Below, piece by piece: positions 26,216-35,143 of a DNA stretch of 64,000 bases. The stretch spans positions 180,261 through 244,260 of the forward strand of contig NZ_RQPJ01000005.1 of assembly GCF_003957295.1 (NCBI RefSeq), read 5' to 3'. Both the position numbers and the translations under genes were made by a program. This DNA comes from Arenibacter aquaticus. Its GTDB lineage: Bacteria > Bacteroidota > Bacteroidia > Flavobacteriales > Flavobacteriaceae. Under the pieces are notes generated by a model. The model was not told the DNA's origin and made no database searches. It saw only the letters and a list, made by a program, of their open reading frames with translations. Position 1 is the stretch's first letter, and each line of letters opens with the position of its first letter.

Positions 26216-28111
26216 TTATTTAAAAACCACTATTCCCAGTGGCGGAATAGTAATTTCAACAGACCTCTCATACCCGTGCCAGGTCTTTTTGGTTGTTTTT
26301 AGCACTCCATTTTTCATCCCACTTCCGCCATATTTTACATCATCACTATTAAAAACCTCTTTTAATTGTCCGGTTTTGGGTATGCCCATTCTATATTTCT
26401 CCCTGGGCACAGGCGTAAAATTACAGGCTATATACAAGTCTTTCTTACTATCGTGTCCCTTTCTAATATAGGTTAGAACAGAATTTTCGGCATCCCCGTA
26501 GTCTATCCACTGAAATCCGTCAGCGCTAAATTGTCTCTCGTATAATGCCGGGTGGCTTTGGTATAGTTTATTTAAATCCTTGACCAATTTTTGGATCCCG
26601 CTATGAAAATCATATTCCAACAAATGCCAATCCAGGCTTTTTTGAAAATTCCATTCGGAAGATTGGCCAAATTCGCCTCCCATAAAAATTAAGTTTGTCC
26701 CTGGGTGGGTGTACATATACCCAAATAACAATCTAAGATTTGCAAAACGCTGCCATTCATCACCGGGCATTCTATATAGCAGGGATTGTTTTCCATACAC
26801 CACCTCATCATGGGAAAAGGGCAACATAAAATTCTCTGTAAAGGCATAGGTTGCACTAAAGGTCAGATCGTTTTGATGATGTTTTCTATATATGGGTTCT
26901 TTTTTAAAATACTCCAAGGTATCATGCATCCAGCCCATCATCCATTTCATTCCAAAACCAAGCCCCCCCATATTTACTGGCTTGGAAACCATTGAAAAGG
27001 AAGTAGATTCCTCGGCGATCATCTGTATTCCCTCAAAGTTGGAATAAACGGTTTCGTTCAGTTCCCTAATAAAGGATATCGCCTCCAAGTTTTCATTATT
27101 CCCGTAAATATTGGGTTCCCACTGGCCGTCTTCCCTGGAATAATCCAAGTACAACATAGAGGCCACGGCATCTACACGCAGGGCATCGGCATGAAATTGA
27201 TCTAGCCAAAACATGGCATTACTGATCAGAAATGCACGAACCTCGTTTCTACCATAATTAAAAATTAGACTCTTCCAGTCTGGGTGATACCCCCGTCTAC
27301 TATCTGGGTGCTCATATAGGTGCGAACCGTCAAAAAAGCCAAGTCCGTGGGCGTCCTCGGGAAAATGCGAGGGTACCCAATCCAGTATAACCCCTATTCC
27401 ATTTTGATGAAGGGCATCTACCAATAGTTTAAACTCTTCGGGCTTTCCAAATCTGGAAGTAGGAGCAAAATAACCCGTTAATTGGTATCCCCAAGAAGGG
27501 TCGTATGGGTATTCCATAATAGGCATAAATTCTACATGGGTAAAATTCATTTCCTTTACGTATTGTACCAGATCCTTAGCAAATTCTGCGTAGCTTAAAT
27601 AATCGTTGTTATTTGTGCGTTTCCATGATCCTAAATGCACTTCATAGACAGCATAGGGCTTGTCCAAAGCATTTTTATCCTTTCTTGTCTGCATCCACTC
27701 TGCATCTTTCCACTTGTAATCTGCTTCCCAAACAATGGAAGCCGTCATAGGAGGGTGCTCACAACATCGGGCAAAAGGATCGGCTTTCTCTGTTACTACC
27801 CCGTGATTGGTAGAATGGATTAGATATTTGTACAAGGTGCCCGCACCTAACTCCGGAACAAATCCTTCCCAGATACCGCTTCCGTCCCATCTTACATTTA
27901 AATGGTGTTCCCCTTCGTACCAGTTATTAAAATCGCCTACTACGGATACCGATCTTGCCGCTGGGGCCCAGACAGCAAAATAAGTACCTTTTACCCCATC
28001 GACTTCAATTACATGTGACCCTAATTTTTCGTACAACTTAAAATGTTTACCTGCCTTAAAAAGGTCGATATCAAAATCTGAAAATAAACTATGGGCAATT
28101 ACTTTGGTCAT
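26216..28111 (-). CDS. glgB: 1,4-alpha-glucan branching enzyme
   Basis: A 631-residue GH13 branching enzyme. It has an N-terminal CBM48 (FAVWAPAARSVSVVGDFNNW), an (alpha/beta)8 barrel with the nucleophile Asp in DALRVDAVAS, the acid Glu in MIAEES and the transition-state Asp in FSHDEVVYGK, and a C-terminal beta domain. It introduces alpha-1,6 branches into glycogen in the cytosol. glgA and glgC are not in the window. It is the first gene of glgB-GH31(-M48). Confidence 0.95.
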   Translation of the reverse strand: MTKVIAHSLFSDFDIDLFKAGKHFKLYEKLGSHVIEVDGVKGTYFAVWAPAARSVSVVGDFNNWYEGEHHLNVRWDGSGIWEGFVPELGAGTLYKYLIHSTNHGVVTEKADPFARCCEHPPMTASIVWEADYKWKDAEWMQTRKDKNALDKPYAVYEVHLGSWKRTNNNDYLSYAEFAKDLVQYVKEMNFTHVEFMPIMEYPYDPSWGYQLTGYFAPTSRFGKPEEFKLLVDALHQNGIGVILDWVPSHFPEDAHGLGFFDGSHLYEHPDSRRGYHPDWKSLIFNYGRNEVRAFLISNAMFWLDQFHADALRVDAVASMLYLDYSREDGQWEPNIYGNNENLEAISFIRELNETVYSNFEGIQMIAEESTSFSMVSKPVNMGGLGFGMKWMMGWMHDTLEYFKKEPIYRKHHQNDLTFSATYAFTENFMLPFSHDEVVYGKQSLLYRMPGDEWQRFANLRLLFGYMYTHPGTNLIFMGGEFGQSSEWNFQKSLDWHLLEYDFHSGIQKLVKDLNKLYQSHPALYERQFSADGFQWIDYGDAENSVLTYIRKGHDSKKDLYIACNFTPVPREKYRMGIPKTGQLKEVFNSDDVKYGGSGMKNGVLKTTKKTWHGYERSVEITIPPLGIVVFK

Positions 28112-28191
28112 GATTATGTTATTTATTGTGCTATTAGGCCAACTTTGCTCCGGTGATTGTATTATTGAAAACCGAAGTTCCAGTTAAAACC

Positions 28192-28199
28192 TAACTTTG
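28192..28199 (+). promoter_or_regulatory. Candidate promoter of the collagen-like lipoprotein gene
   Basis: TAACTTTG is an exact TAnnTTTG -7 box. A TTG at 28165-28167 lies 24 bp upstream, one base beyond the usual spacing. A start near 28206 would leave a leader of ~90 nt. Confidence 0.45.
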
Positions 28200-28296
28200 C
28201 AAGTATAGATATAAAAATTGGAACGCTTTTTGAAACCTCTATAAAAATACAATAACATTTATTCATTACATACTGCTAATCTCTAAAATAAATAAT

Positions 28297-28872
28297 ATGA
28301 AAAAAGTAACCTTATTGTTCGGCGCATTAATAGCTATATTCTTTATCTCCTGTGAAGGACCGGCGGGCCCTCCTGGATTTGATGGTTTGGATGGTCTGGA
28401 TGGCCTAGACGGTGCAGATGGCATTCAAGGCCAAGTATTTGAAGTGGAAAACATTGACTTTAACTACGATGCCGGCGGTGACATTTACTCCTACATTATT
28501 ACCTTTTCGGACTTCACCAGTTTTGAAGTTTTTGAATCGGATGCCGTTTTGGTCTACAGGTTTGATGGCACCGTGGAATACGATGACAACACCACGGCAG
28601 ACGCCTGGAGCTTAATACCGCAAAATTTCTTTTTACCGGAAGGTACTATTCAATATACCAATGCACATAATTTTATAGATGTGGAAATCTTTATTGACGG
28701 GAATTTTGATTTATCCAATTTGGACCCTGCTTTTACAGACGATCAGTTATTTAGAATTGTCATCCTTCCCAGTGAATTTGCACAATCTAAATTGGACAAA
28801 TCAAACCTCAAGGCCGTCATGAACAGCATTGGAGTAGAAGAAAAGGAGGTGCCTCGATATAAAATTGACTAA
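28297..28872 (+). CDS. Lipoprotein with short collagen-like (GXY) stalk
   Basis: A 191-residue lipoprotein. The signal peptide ends FFISC, so Cys19 is the predicted lipidated residue. Residues 21-47 are nine uninterrupted Gly-X-Y triplets (GPA GPP GFD GLD GLD GLD GAD GIQ GQV). The ~140-residue globular remainder is acidic and aromatic-rich, likely beta-sandwich, with no recognised family. The triplets start two residues after the lipid anchor, so they would form a spacer holding the domain away from the membrane, possibly as a trimer. Similar short GXY lipoproteins occur in Flavobacteriaceae without known function. It has its own promoter and is divergent from glgB. Confidence 0.75.
   Translation: MKKVTLLFGALIAIFFISCEGPAGPPGFDGLDGLDGLDGADGIQGQVFEVENIDFNYDAGGDIYSYIITFSDFTSFEVFESDAVLVYRFDGTVEYDDNTTADAWSLIPQNFFLPEGTIQYTNAHNFIDVEIFIDGNFDLSNLDPAFTDDQLFRIVILPSEFAQSKLDKSNLKAVMNSIGVEEKEVPRYKID
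28357..28437 (+). repeat. Nine Gly-X-Y codon triplets (9-bp units)
   Basis: This stretch encodes the collagen-like segment. The centre (28384-28419) repeats a 9-bp unit close to GGTYTRGAT four times with third-position changes, so length variation by slippage is possible but the copies are not identical. Confidence 0.8.
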
Positions 28873-28892
28873 GATTAACCCTTGGACAAAGC

Positions 28893-28923
28893 AGCCCCTA
28901 TTCCCAACAAGACAATAGGGGCT
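28893..28923 (+). terminator. Hairpin after the collagen-like lipoprotein gene
   Basis: AGCCCCTATT (28893-28902) pairs with AATAGGGGCT (28914-28923), a 10-bp stem with an 11-nt loop. No T run follows, so its strength as a terminator is uncertain. Confidence 0.5.
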
Positions 28924-29016
28924 ACTTGGTATATTATTACTAGCTGGTTCGGCATGTAAGGCAGGATAAGTTGAAAGTAAGCCCATTACGAGACGTCTAA
29001 CCACAAAACTATTGAC

Positions 29017-29514
29017 ATGAAAAAATTATTATTTATCCTTTGCGTTGTATTGATTGGTTGCAAAGGCACATCACAGGAAAAGGCAGAATCCAAGGCGGGA
29101 GCCCAGGATAAGAAAGAACATTTTAAAGTTTCCAAAACGGAGGCCGAATGGCGAAAACAGCTTACAGACATGCAATTCTATGTACTTAGAAAAGCGGGTA
29201 CCGAAAATGCGGGAAGCAGCCCATTGTTGCACAACAAAGAAAAAGGCGTATATACCTGTGCAGGCTGTGGAACGGAACTTTTTAAGAGTGAGCACAAGTT
29301 TGATTCCGGAACGGGCTGGCCCAGTTTTGACAGGGAAATAAAAGGCAATGTGGCCTTTGATGTAGATTATGTTTTGGGATATGCCCGAACCGAGGAGCAC
29401 TGCGCTACCTGCGGGGGCCACCTAGGACATGTATTTAATGACGGTCCCAGAAATACTACTGGAAAAAGACATTGTATTAACGGTGCCGCCCTAAAATTTG
29501 TCCCTAAAAAGTGA
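29017..29514 (+). CDS. msrB: Methionine-(R)-sulfoxide reductase MsrB, lipoprotein form
   Basis: A 165-residue protein whose signal peptide ends VVLIGC, predicting a lipoprotein facing the periplasm. The mature part is a complete MsrB domain: zinc CxxC pairs in CAGCGTE and CATCGGHLGHVF, and the catalytic Cys in RHCINGAALKF. It reduces R-methionine sulfoxide in proteins. Many MsrB proteins are cytosolic, so this copy probably repairs envelope proteins. The electron donor is not apparent from the neighbourhood. Confidence 0.92.
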   Translation: MKKLLFILCVVLIGCKGTSQEKAESKAGAQDKKEHFKVSKTEAEWRKQLTDMQFYVLRKAGTENAGSSPLLHNKEKGVYTCAGCGTELFKSEHKFDSGTGWPSFDREIKGNVAFDVDYVLGYARTEEHCATCGGHLGHVFNDGPRNTTGKRHCINGAALKFVPKK

Positions 29515-29634
29515 GCTACTTCCCTGCCGCACACCAAAATTCCCTAAACAATGGTAGGTCAGTGCCGTGCAAGTACGGGCTTCAATTATTCAATTAATTT
29601 AAAATGCCAGCGGTAGGAATTCCGTCTGGTTTTG

Positions 29635-29642
29635 TAACTTTG
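29635..29642 (+). promoter_or_regulatory. Candidate -7 box of lpdA
   Basis: TAACTTTG matches TAnnTTTG 35 bp before the lpdA ATG. No TTG occurs at the -33 spacing. Confidence 0.4.
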
Positions 29643-29677
29643 CGACTTCATGATTTATTTATCAAAAAAAATTATAA

Positions 29678-31069
29678 ATGAGCAATTTCGATATTATTGT
29701 ATTAGGTAGTGGCCCAGGAGGTTATGTAACTGCAATCAGAGCTTCCCAATTAGGATTCAAGACTGCCATTATAGAAAAGGAGAATCTAGGTGGTGTGTGT
29801 TTAAATTGGGGGTGTATACCTACCAAGGCACTATTGAAATCGGCTCAGGTATTTGAATATCTGCAGCATGCCAGCGATTACGGATTAAAAGCCGAAGGTG
29901 TTGACAAGGATTTTGGCGCCGTGGTAAAAAGAAGTCGAAGTGTCGCGGACGGTATGAGCAAGGGCGTTCAATTTTTGATGAAAAAAAATAAAATTGAGGT
30001 CATAAAAGGTTTTGGAACCCTAAAGCCGGGCAAAAAGGTAAGTGTCAAGGATGCGGATGGCAAAGAAACCGAATACACCGCCAATAATATTATCATAGCT
30101 ACAGGGGCACGTAGCAGGGAATTACCCAGCCTGCCCCAGGATGGCAAAAAAATAATTGGCTACCGCGAAGCCATGAGCTTACCAAAACAGCCCAAGAAAA
30201 TGCTTGTTGTAGGTAGTGGTGCCATAGGCATAGAATTTGCTTATTTCTATAATGCCATGGGTACCGAAGTTACGGTTGTGGAATTTTTGCCAAATGTAGT
30301 ACCGGTAGAGGATGAAGAAGTTTCAAAGCAATTGGAGCGCAGCCTTAAGAAAACCGGAATAAAAATTATGACCTCCTCGGAAGTAACCAAAGTGGATACC
30401 TCTGGAGAAGGGGTCAAGGCCACCGTAAAAACCGCCAAAGGAGAACAGGTTCTTGAAGCCGATATAGTACTTTCTGCGGTAGGTATAAAGACCAATATAG
30501 AGAATATTGGTTTGGAAGCGGTTGGTATCGCCACGGACAGGGATAAAATATTGGTGAACGATTATTACCAAACCAATATTCCCGGATACTACGCCATAGG
30601 TGATGTTACCCCAGGACAGGCATTGGCCCACGTTGCTTCGGCAGAAGGGATACTTTGTGTGGAAAAATTAGCTGATATGCATGTTGAACCGTTGGACTAT
30701 GGAAATATTCCGGGATGTACCTACTGTTCCCCAGAAATAGCCTCTGTAGGTCTTACCGAAAAACAGGCCAAAGAAAAAGGATACGATATCAAAGTAGGGA
30801 AATTCCCTTTTTCCGCTAGTGGAAAAGCAAGTGCATCCGGCGCCAAAGACGGTTTTGTAAAGGTTATATTTGACGCCAAATACGGCGAATGGCTAGGTTG
30901 TCATATGATCGGTGCAGGTGTTACAGACATGATAGCGGAAGCAGTTGTTGCCCGTAAATTGGAAACTACAGGGCATGAAATCCTTAAAGCCGTTCACCCT
31001 CACCCTACTATGAGTGAGGCCGTGATGGAGGCCGTTGCAGATGCCTACGGAGAGGTTATCCACTTATAG
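29678..31069 (+). CDS. lpdA: Dihydrolipoyl dehydrogenase
   Basis: A 463-residue FAD/NAD disulfide oxidoreductase, the E3 component of 2-oxo acid dehydrogenases and of the glycine cleavage system. FAD motif GSGPGGY at residues 10-16, redox disulfide Cys41/Cys46 in GGVCLNWGCIPTKALL, NAD motif VVGSGAIGIEFAYFY, and the catalytic His-Glu region HPHPTMSEAVMEA at the C terminus are all present. The gene is alone, so which E1/E2 complex it serves is not shown; a shared E3 is plausible. Confidence 0.95.
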   Translation: MSNFDIIVLGSGPGGYVTAIRASQLGFKTAIIEKENLGGVCLNWGCIPTKALLKSAQVFEYLQHASDYGLKAEGVDKDFGAVVKRSRSVADGMSKGVQFLMKKNKIEVIKGFGTLKPGKKVSVKDADGKETEYTANNIIIATGARSRELPSLPQDGKKIIGYREAMSLPKQPKKMLVVGSGAIGIEFAYFYNAMGTEVTVVEFLPNVVPVEDEEVSKQLERSLKKTGIKIMTSSEVTKVDTSGEGVKATVKTAKGEQVLEADIVLSAVGIKTNIENIGLEAVGIATDRDKILVNDYYQTNIPGYYAIGDVTPGQALAHVASAEGILCVEKLADMHVEPLDYGNIPGCTYCSPEIASVGLTEKQAKEKGYDIKVGKFPFSASGKASASGAKDGFVKVIFDAKYGEWLGCHMIGAGVTDMIAEAVVARKLETTGHEILKAVHPHPTMSEAVMEAVADAYGEVIHL

Positions 31070-31095
31070 GATACTGCATTTTCGTATAAATACAA

Positions 31096-31129
31096 TAGAC
31101 CTGTTAGGTAGTATTACCTGACAGGTCTA
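31096..31129 (+). terminator. Hairpin after lpdA
   Basis: A 15-bp stem (31096-31110 with 31115-31129, one T-G wobble) with a 4-nt loop, 26 bp after the lpdA stop. A weak T tract follows, so it may work by structure or as an RNA-stabilising end. Confidence 0.6.
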
Positions 31130-31168
31130 CTTATAAAACAAACACCTTTATTAAATACCCCAGTTCAC

Positions 31169-31453
31169 ATGTTAAAAATCTTTAGTTTAACCGCTCTCTT
31201 GGAAGGAATATCCTATTTATTGTTATTTGGCATTGGTATGCCATTAAAATATGTGGCCCAAATACCAGAACCCAACATATACATTGGGTACGCACATGGG
31301 TTTCTATTTATTGCTTATGTAGCCTTGGCAGTAATGGTGTGCGTTGAAAGAAAATGGAGCCTTAAAACATTTATTATCCTTTTTATTGCTTCCTTGCTAC
31401 CATTTGGTACTTTTTATATAGACAAAAAGTATTTAAAGCCGCAGATGGCATAG
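31169..31453 (+). CDS. DUF3817 small membrane protein
   Basis: A 94-residue protein with three hydrophobic segments (~3-24, 38-58, 66-85). The start MLKIFSLTALLEGISYLLLF and the central IYIGYAHGFLFIAYVALA are typical of the DUF3817 (YdzA-like) family. The function is unknown. It is a single gene between the lpdA hairpin and convergent aroQ. Confidence 0.82.
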   Translation: MLKIFSLTALLEGISYLLLFGIGMPLKYVAQIPEPNIYIGYAHGFLFIAYVALAVMVCVERKWSLKTFIILFIASLLPFGTFYIDKKYLKPQMA

Positions 31454-31505
31454 GAAGTAAACGCTAACCAAAGGTCATTATAAGGCAGATGGACAATATA
31501 GTTTC

Positions 31506-31931
31506 TTAGTCCTTGTTCAAAAAGCTTTGAATGGCAAGGTCGTAACTCTTTAGTCCGAAACCTAGGATCACCCCTTTGGCCACTGGTGAAATATAGGAAG
31601 TATGCCTAAACTCTTCGCGCCCAAAGGTGTTACTTATATGCACCTCTACTACCGGTGCAGTAATTCCCTTTATAGCATCCCCTATTCCAATGGAAGTATG
31701 GGTATACGCCCCAGCATTCAGGATTATCCCATCATATCCCTCAAAACCGCAGTCATGTAGTTTGTTAATAATCTCACCTTCTACATTGGATTGGTAATAT
31801 TCCAATTGCACATCCTTAAACTTAAATTGTAGGTTGGCAAAATACTCCTCAAAAGTAGTCTTTCCGTAAACCTCGGGTTCTCGCTTCCCCAAAAGGTTTA
31901 AGTTAGGTCCGTTGACAATTATAATCTTCAT
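31506..31931 (-). CDS. aroQ: 3-dehydroquinate dehydratase, type II
   Basis: A 141-residue type II dehydroquinase of the shikimate pathway. The N terminus VNGPNLNLLGKREPEVYG carries the catalytic Arg17 and Tyr22. The motif NAGAYTHTSIGIGDAI and the strand EVHISNTFGREEFRHTS hold the catalytic His and substrate-binding residues. It functions as a dodecamer in other bacteria. It is divergent from xerD across a 243-bp region. Confidence 0.95.
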   Translation of the reverse strand: MKIIIVNGPNLNLLGKREPEVYGKTTFEEYFANLQFKFKDVQLEYYQSNVEGEIINKLHDCGFEGYDGIILNAGAYTHTSIGIGDAIKGITAPVVEVHISNTFGREEFRHTSYISPVAKGVILGFGLKSYDLAIQSFLNKD

Positions 31932-31942
31932 GCGATAAAAGT

Positions 31943-31960
31943 AATGAATTGTAATTCATT
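31943..31960. promoter_or_regulatory. Inverted repeat before aroQ
   Basis: AATGAATT-gt-AATTCATT is a perfect 8-bp inverted repeat starting 12 bp upstream of the aroQ ATG. It could be an operator or a small leader hairpin overlapping the ribosome landing site. No regulator is implied by the sequence. Confidence 0.4.
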
Positions 31961-32174
31961 AAAAAAGTGAAACCGATGCCTTATTGGAGCACAATAAAAG
32001 GCAACAAAGCCGTATACTGCAATACCCTCCTTTTTCGTCTAAATTTATTACTCGTATAAAATATTCATCAAACCAAGGAACAACCGTTTATTGCCATATT
32101 TATGATTGTAGAATTCCATGTTTTTATGGTCAAGGTGTTTTTTATGGTGTTGATTCTAATTGTATATTTACCTC

Positions 32175-33089
32175 ATGAACTGGAATCAAGCCCTTCAGGA
32201 TTATCAACATTACCTTAAGCTGGAGCGGGGACTGTCACAAAACTCCATTAACAGTTACATTCTGGACATTAAAAAACTAATTGTCTTTATAGAAACCAAC
32301 AAGCTAAAGGAAAACCCCATAAACATAGACAGAGCTAGTATTCAGCGCTTTGTTTACGAACTTCCCAAAAAAGTTAACCCTAGATCCCAGGCCCGGATAA
32401 TCTCTGGTTTAAAAAGCTTTTTTAATTATCTACTCTTTGAGGATTACAGGAGGGACAACCCCATGGATTTGATTGAATCCCCTAAAGTAGGCAGAAAACT
32501 GCCAGACACCTTATCAGAAAAGGAGATCAATACCCTAATTGGAGCTATTGACCTCTCCAAACCCGAAGGTGAGCGCAACCGTGCCATATTGGAAACCCTT
32601 TACGGCTGTGGACTTAGGGTTAGCGAATTATTGGATTTACGGCTATCAGACCTTTATTTTGAGGAGGACTTTATTAAAGTTACCGGAAAGGGCAATAAAC
32701 AGCGTTTTGTCCCCATTAGTGAAATAAACAAAAAATATATAAACATTTACAGAAAGGAAAAGCGGGTGCATTTGCCCATTAAAAAAGGGCATGAAGATAT
32801 TCTTTTCTTAAATCGTAGGGGCGGACAACTTACCCGAGCCATGATTTTCACCATTATAAAACAATTGGCCGAAGAAATAGGGCTTAATAAAAGTATAAGT
32901 CCGCATACCTTTAGACATTCATTTGCCACCCACCTATTACAAAATGGTGCAGATCTCAGGGCCATACAACAAATGTTGGGACATGAAAGCATTACCACTA
33001 CGGAGGTGTATATGCATTTAGACAGAAAGCATTTGGCCGAAGTAATGAATACTTACCACCCCAGAAACAGTACTATATCACCAGATTAA
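32175..33089 (+). CDS. xerD: Tyrosine recombinase XerD
   Basis: A 304-residue site-specific recombinase that resolves chromosome dimers at dif with XerC. It has an N-terminal SAM-like core-binding domain (WNQALQDYQHYLKLERGLS) and a catalytic domain with Arg in YGCGLRVSELLDLR, His-x-x-Arg in HTFRHSFATHLL, His in LGHESITTT and the nucleophile Tyr in EVYMHLD. I use ATG 32175; the frame is also open from a TTG at 32160, which adds only five residues. Length and motif spacing favour the chromosomal Xer protein over an integrase, and no att site or mobile gene is nearby. Confidence 0.92.
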   Translation: MNWNQALQDYQHYLKLERGLSQNSINSYILDIKKLIVFIETNKLKENPINIDRASIQRFVYELPKKVNPRSQARIISGLKSFFNYLLFEDYRRDNPMDLIESPKVGRKLPDTLSEKEINTLIGAIDLSKPEGERNRAILETLYGCGLRVSELLDLRLSDLYFEEDFIKVTGKGNKQRFVPISEINKKYINIYRKEKRVHLPIKKGHEDILFLNRRGGQLTRAMIFTIIKQLAEEIGLNKSISPHTFRHSFATHLLQNGADLRAIQQMLGHESITTTEVYMHLDRKHLAEVMNTYHPRNSTISPD

Positions 33090-33111
33090 GCATCCTTCAA
33101 CTACTTAGGTG

Positions 33112-34404
33112 CTAATCCTTAAAAGCGCTGTAATTCCTGTTAAAGGGCCTAATAATTAATCGGGCTTCCCTATCAAACCTTATGTAATTATACACCCAAT
33201 TCACAAAAACCACCATTCGATTTCTAAATCCTATTAAAAAGAAGAGGTGTACAAACATCCATACGAACCATGCAAAAACACCTTGGAATTTTATATTCTT
33301 CAAATCTACAACAGCCTTGTTCCTGCCTACGGTGGCCATACTGCCCTTGTCTTTATAAACAAACGGCTTTAGGGGCTTGTTATCCAACAAACGCAGTAGA
33401 TTCTCACCGAGGTTCTTTCCTTGCTGTATGGCCGGTTGTGCCATCATAGGGTGACCCCTTGGCGTATCTTTGGTCTGCATACAGGCCACATCCCCAACGG
33501 CAAATATATTATCATGGTCCATTACCTGGTTAAACTCGTTTACCCGTATTCTATTTCCCCTTGCCAAAACATCCTTGGCATCCAATCCTCTGATGCCAGC
33601 TCCCTTAACGCCTGCTGCCCAGACCAAGGTTGCCGTTTCAAAAATAGTATCCGTATCTGTTTTCACCGTTTTACCGTCATAGCCGGTAACCCGTGTATGT
33701 TTCCATATTTGCACCCCAAGTCCCTCTAAAAAATCCTCGGCCTTTGAAGATGCCTTTTCACTCATTTCCTTGAGGATACGGTCACCCGATTGTATAAGGT
33801 GTATCTGCACCTTTCTCGTATCCAGGTCGGGGTAATCTTTGGGCAGGATACCTTTTTTTATTTCGGCCAAGGCCCCGGCCAATTCCACCCCAGTGGGTCC
33901 ACCCCCTACAATAACGAAATTCATCAGGGCTTCCCGTTCATGATATTGATCTGTTAAAAGAGCCTGCTCAAAATTCTCCAGTATAAGACTGCGCAGGTTT
34001 AAGGATTGGGGAATGGATTTCATGGCCATACTGTTCAGTTGAATCTCCCTATTCCCGTAATAATTTGTTGTAGAACCCGTGGCCATCACCAAATAGTCAT
34101 ATTCCAAATTGCCAATATTGGTCACTAAGGTATTATCCCCAGTTTTTATTTCCTTTACTTGTGCCAACCTGAAGAAAAAATTAGGGAAATCCTTTAAAAT
34201 TTTCCTGATGGGATAGGCTATGGAATCCGGTTCAAGTCCGCCGGTGGAAACCTGGTACAGCAGCGGTTGAAAAGTATGGTAGTTGTGTTTATCCAGAAGT
34301 ACTACCTGCACCTCCTTGTTATTTAACTTTTTAGCGAGGGATATTCCCGCAAATCCACCGCCGATTATAACTATTCTTGGAAAACTGGTCTTTGGAATGT
34401 TCAT
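33112..34404 (-). CDS. ndh: Type II NADH dehydrogenase (NDH-2)
   Basis: A 430-residue FAD-dependent oxidoreductase with two Rossmann motifs (IIGGGFAGISLAKKL at the start; VIVGGGPTGVELAGAL at ~165-180) and the NDH-2 segment HNYHTFQPLLYQVSTGGL. The C terminus has a hydrophobic stretch (FAWFVWMFVHLFFLIGF) fitting the membrane-binding region of NDH-2. It should oxidise NADH and reduce menaquinone without pumping protons. It is convergent with xerD (22 bp between stops) and divergent from the ECF gene. Confidence 0.88.
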   Translation of the reverse strand: MNIPKTSFPRIVIIGGGFAGISLAKKLNNKEVQVVLLDKHNYHTFQPLLYQVSTGGLEPDSIAYPIRKILKDFPNFFFRLAQVKEIKTGDNTLVTNIGNLEYDYLVMATGSTTNYYGNREIQLNSMAMKSIPQSLNLRSLILENFEQALLTDQYHEREALMNFVIVGGGPTGVELAGALAEIKKGILPKDYPDLDTRKVQIHLIQSGDRILKEMSEKASSKAEDFLEGLGVQIWKHTRVTGYDGKTVKTDTDTIFETATLVWAAGVKGAGIRGLDAKDVLARGNRIRVNEFNQVMDHDNIFAVGDVACMQTKDTPRGHPMMAQPAIQQGKNLGENLLRLLDNKPLKPFVYKDKGSMATVGRNKAVVDLKNIKFQGVFAWFVWMFVHLFFLIGFRNRMVVFVNWVYNYIRFDREARLIIRPFNRNYSAFKD

Positions 34405-34644
34405 ATATACAAATATGGGTAAAATTAACCATTCGCAATATAACCGTAAAACGCAATCTAAGATTTACTGCATTTAGCCAAAAACCTCCTTTGGCAGACA
34501 TCTTTAATGCTGTCCTGTACGTTGGCTTATTGCCTGGCAATAGATGGCGTTCGTTTAAAACATGCCAAATAATTAATTTTGATTTTTATATTGTAACAAA
34601 ACGCAAAGTGTGACTACTAACCAATAACTAACTATTAGAGCCGA

Positions 34645-35139
34645 GTGACCAAAGATTTGGAACATCAATTCGTAAAGGAATTAGAATGCAATCAGAACAT
34701 TGTGCATAAGATATGTACTTTGTATACCAGTGACAGGGATTCCCACAACGATTTGTTCCAGGAAATAACCATTCAGTTATGGAAAGCCTATCCAAAGTTT
34801 AGAGGTGATTCCAAATTTAGCACTTGGATGTACCGGGTAGCTTTAAACACGGCTATTACACTTTATAGAAAATCAAAAAGAAGTGTCCCGACCCAAGACT
34901 ATGAATCGGTTATTTTTAAAATAAAGGCTGATGAATATGATCCTACCCAAGAGCAACAGCTTAAATTAATGTACAATGCCATTAGGCAATTGGGAGATAT
35001 AGACAAGGCCCTGATCTTTCTTTATCTAGAAAACAAAGACTACAGAGAAATAGCGGAAACACTAGGTATTTCTGAAGTAAATGCAAGAGTGAAGATGAAC
35101 AGAATAAAAAATAGATTAAAAACGATATTAAATCCCTAA
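34645..35139 (+). CDS. ECF-type RNA polymerase sigma factor
   Basis: A 164-residue sigma-70 family protein with region 2 (DLFQEITIQLWKAYPKF, DSKFSTWMYRVALNTAI) and region 4 (KDYREIAETLGISEVNARVK). An in-frame TAG just upstream and the lack of an ATG make GTG 34645 the start. The following gene begins 4 bp later and probably encodes its membrane partner. Confidence 0.85.
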   Translation: MTKDLEHQFVKELECNQNIVHKICTLYTSDRDSHNDLFQEITIQLWKAYPKFRGDSKFSTWMYRVALNTAITLYRKSKRSVPTQDYESVIFKIKADEYDPTQEQQLKLMYNAIRQLGDIDKALIFLYLENKDYREIAETLGISEVNARVKMNRIKNRLKTILNP

Positions 35140-35143
35140 GAAT

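Noticed and set aside
32160..32174. TTG start for xerD
   Set aside because: ATG 32175 is close by and gives the usual N terminus; the extra five residues add nothing conserved.
32175..33089. Tyrosine recombinase as sign of an integrated element
   Set aside because: Motif spacing and length fit chromosomal XerD, it sits beside aroQ, and no tRNA, att repeat or mobile genes are nearby.
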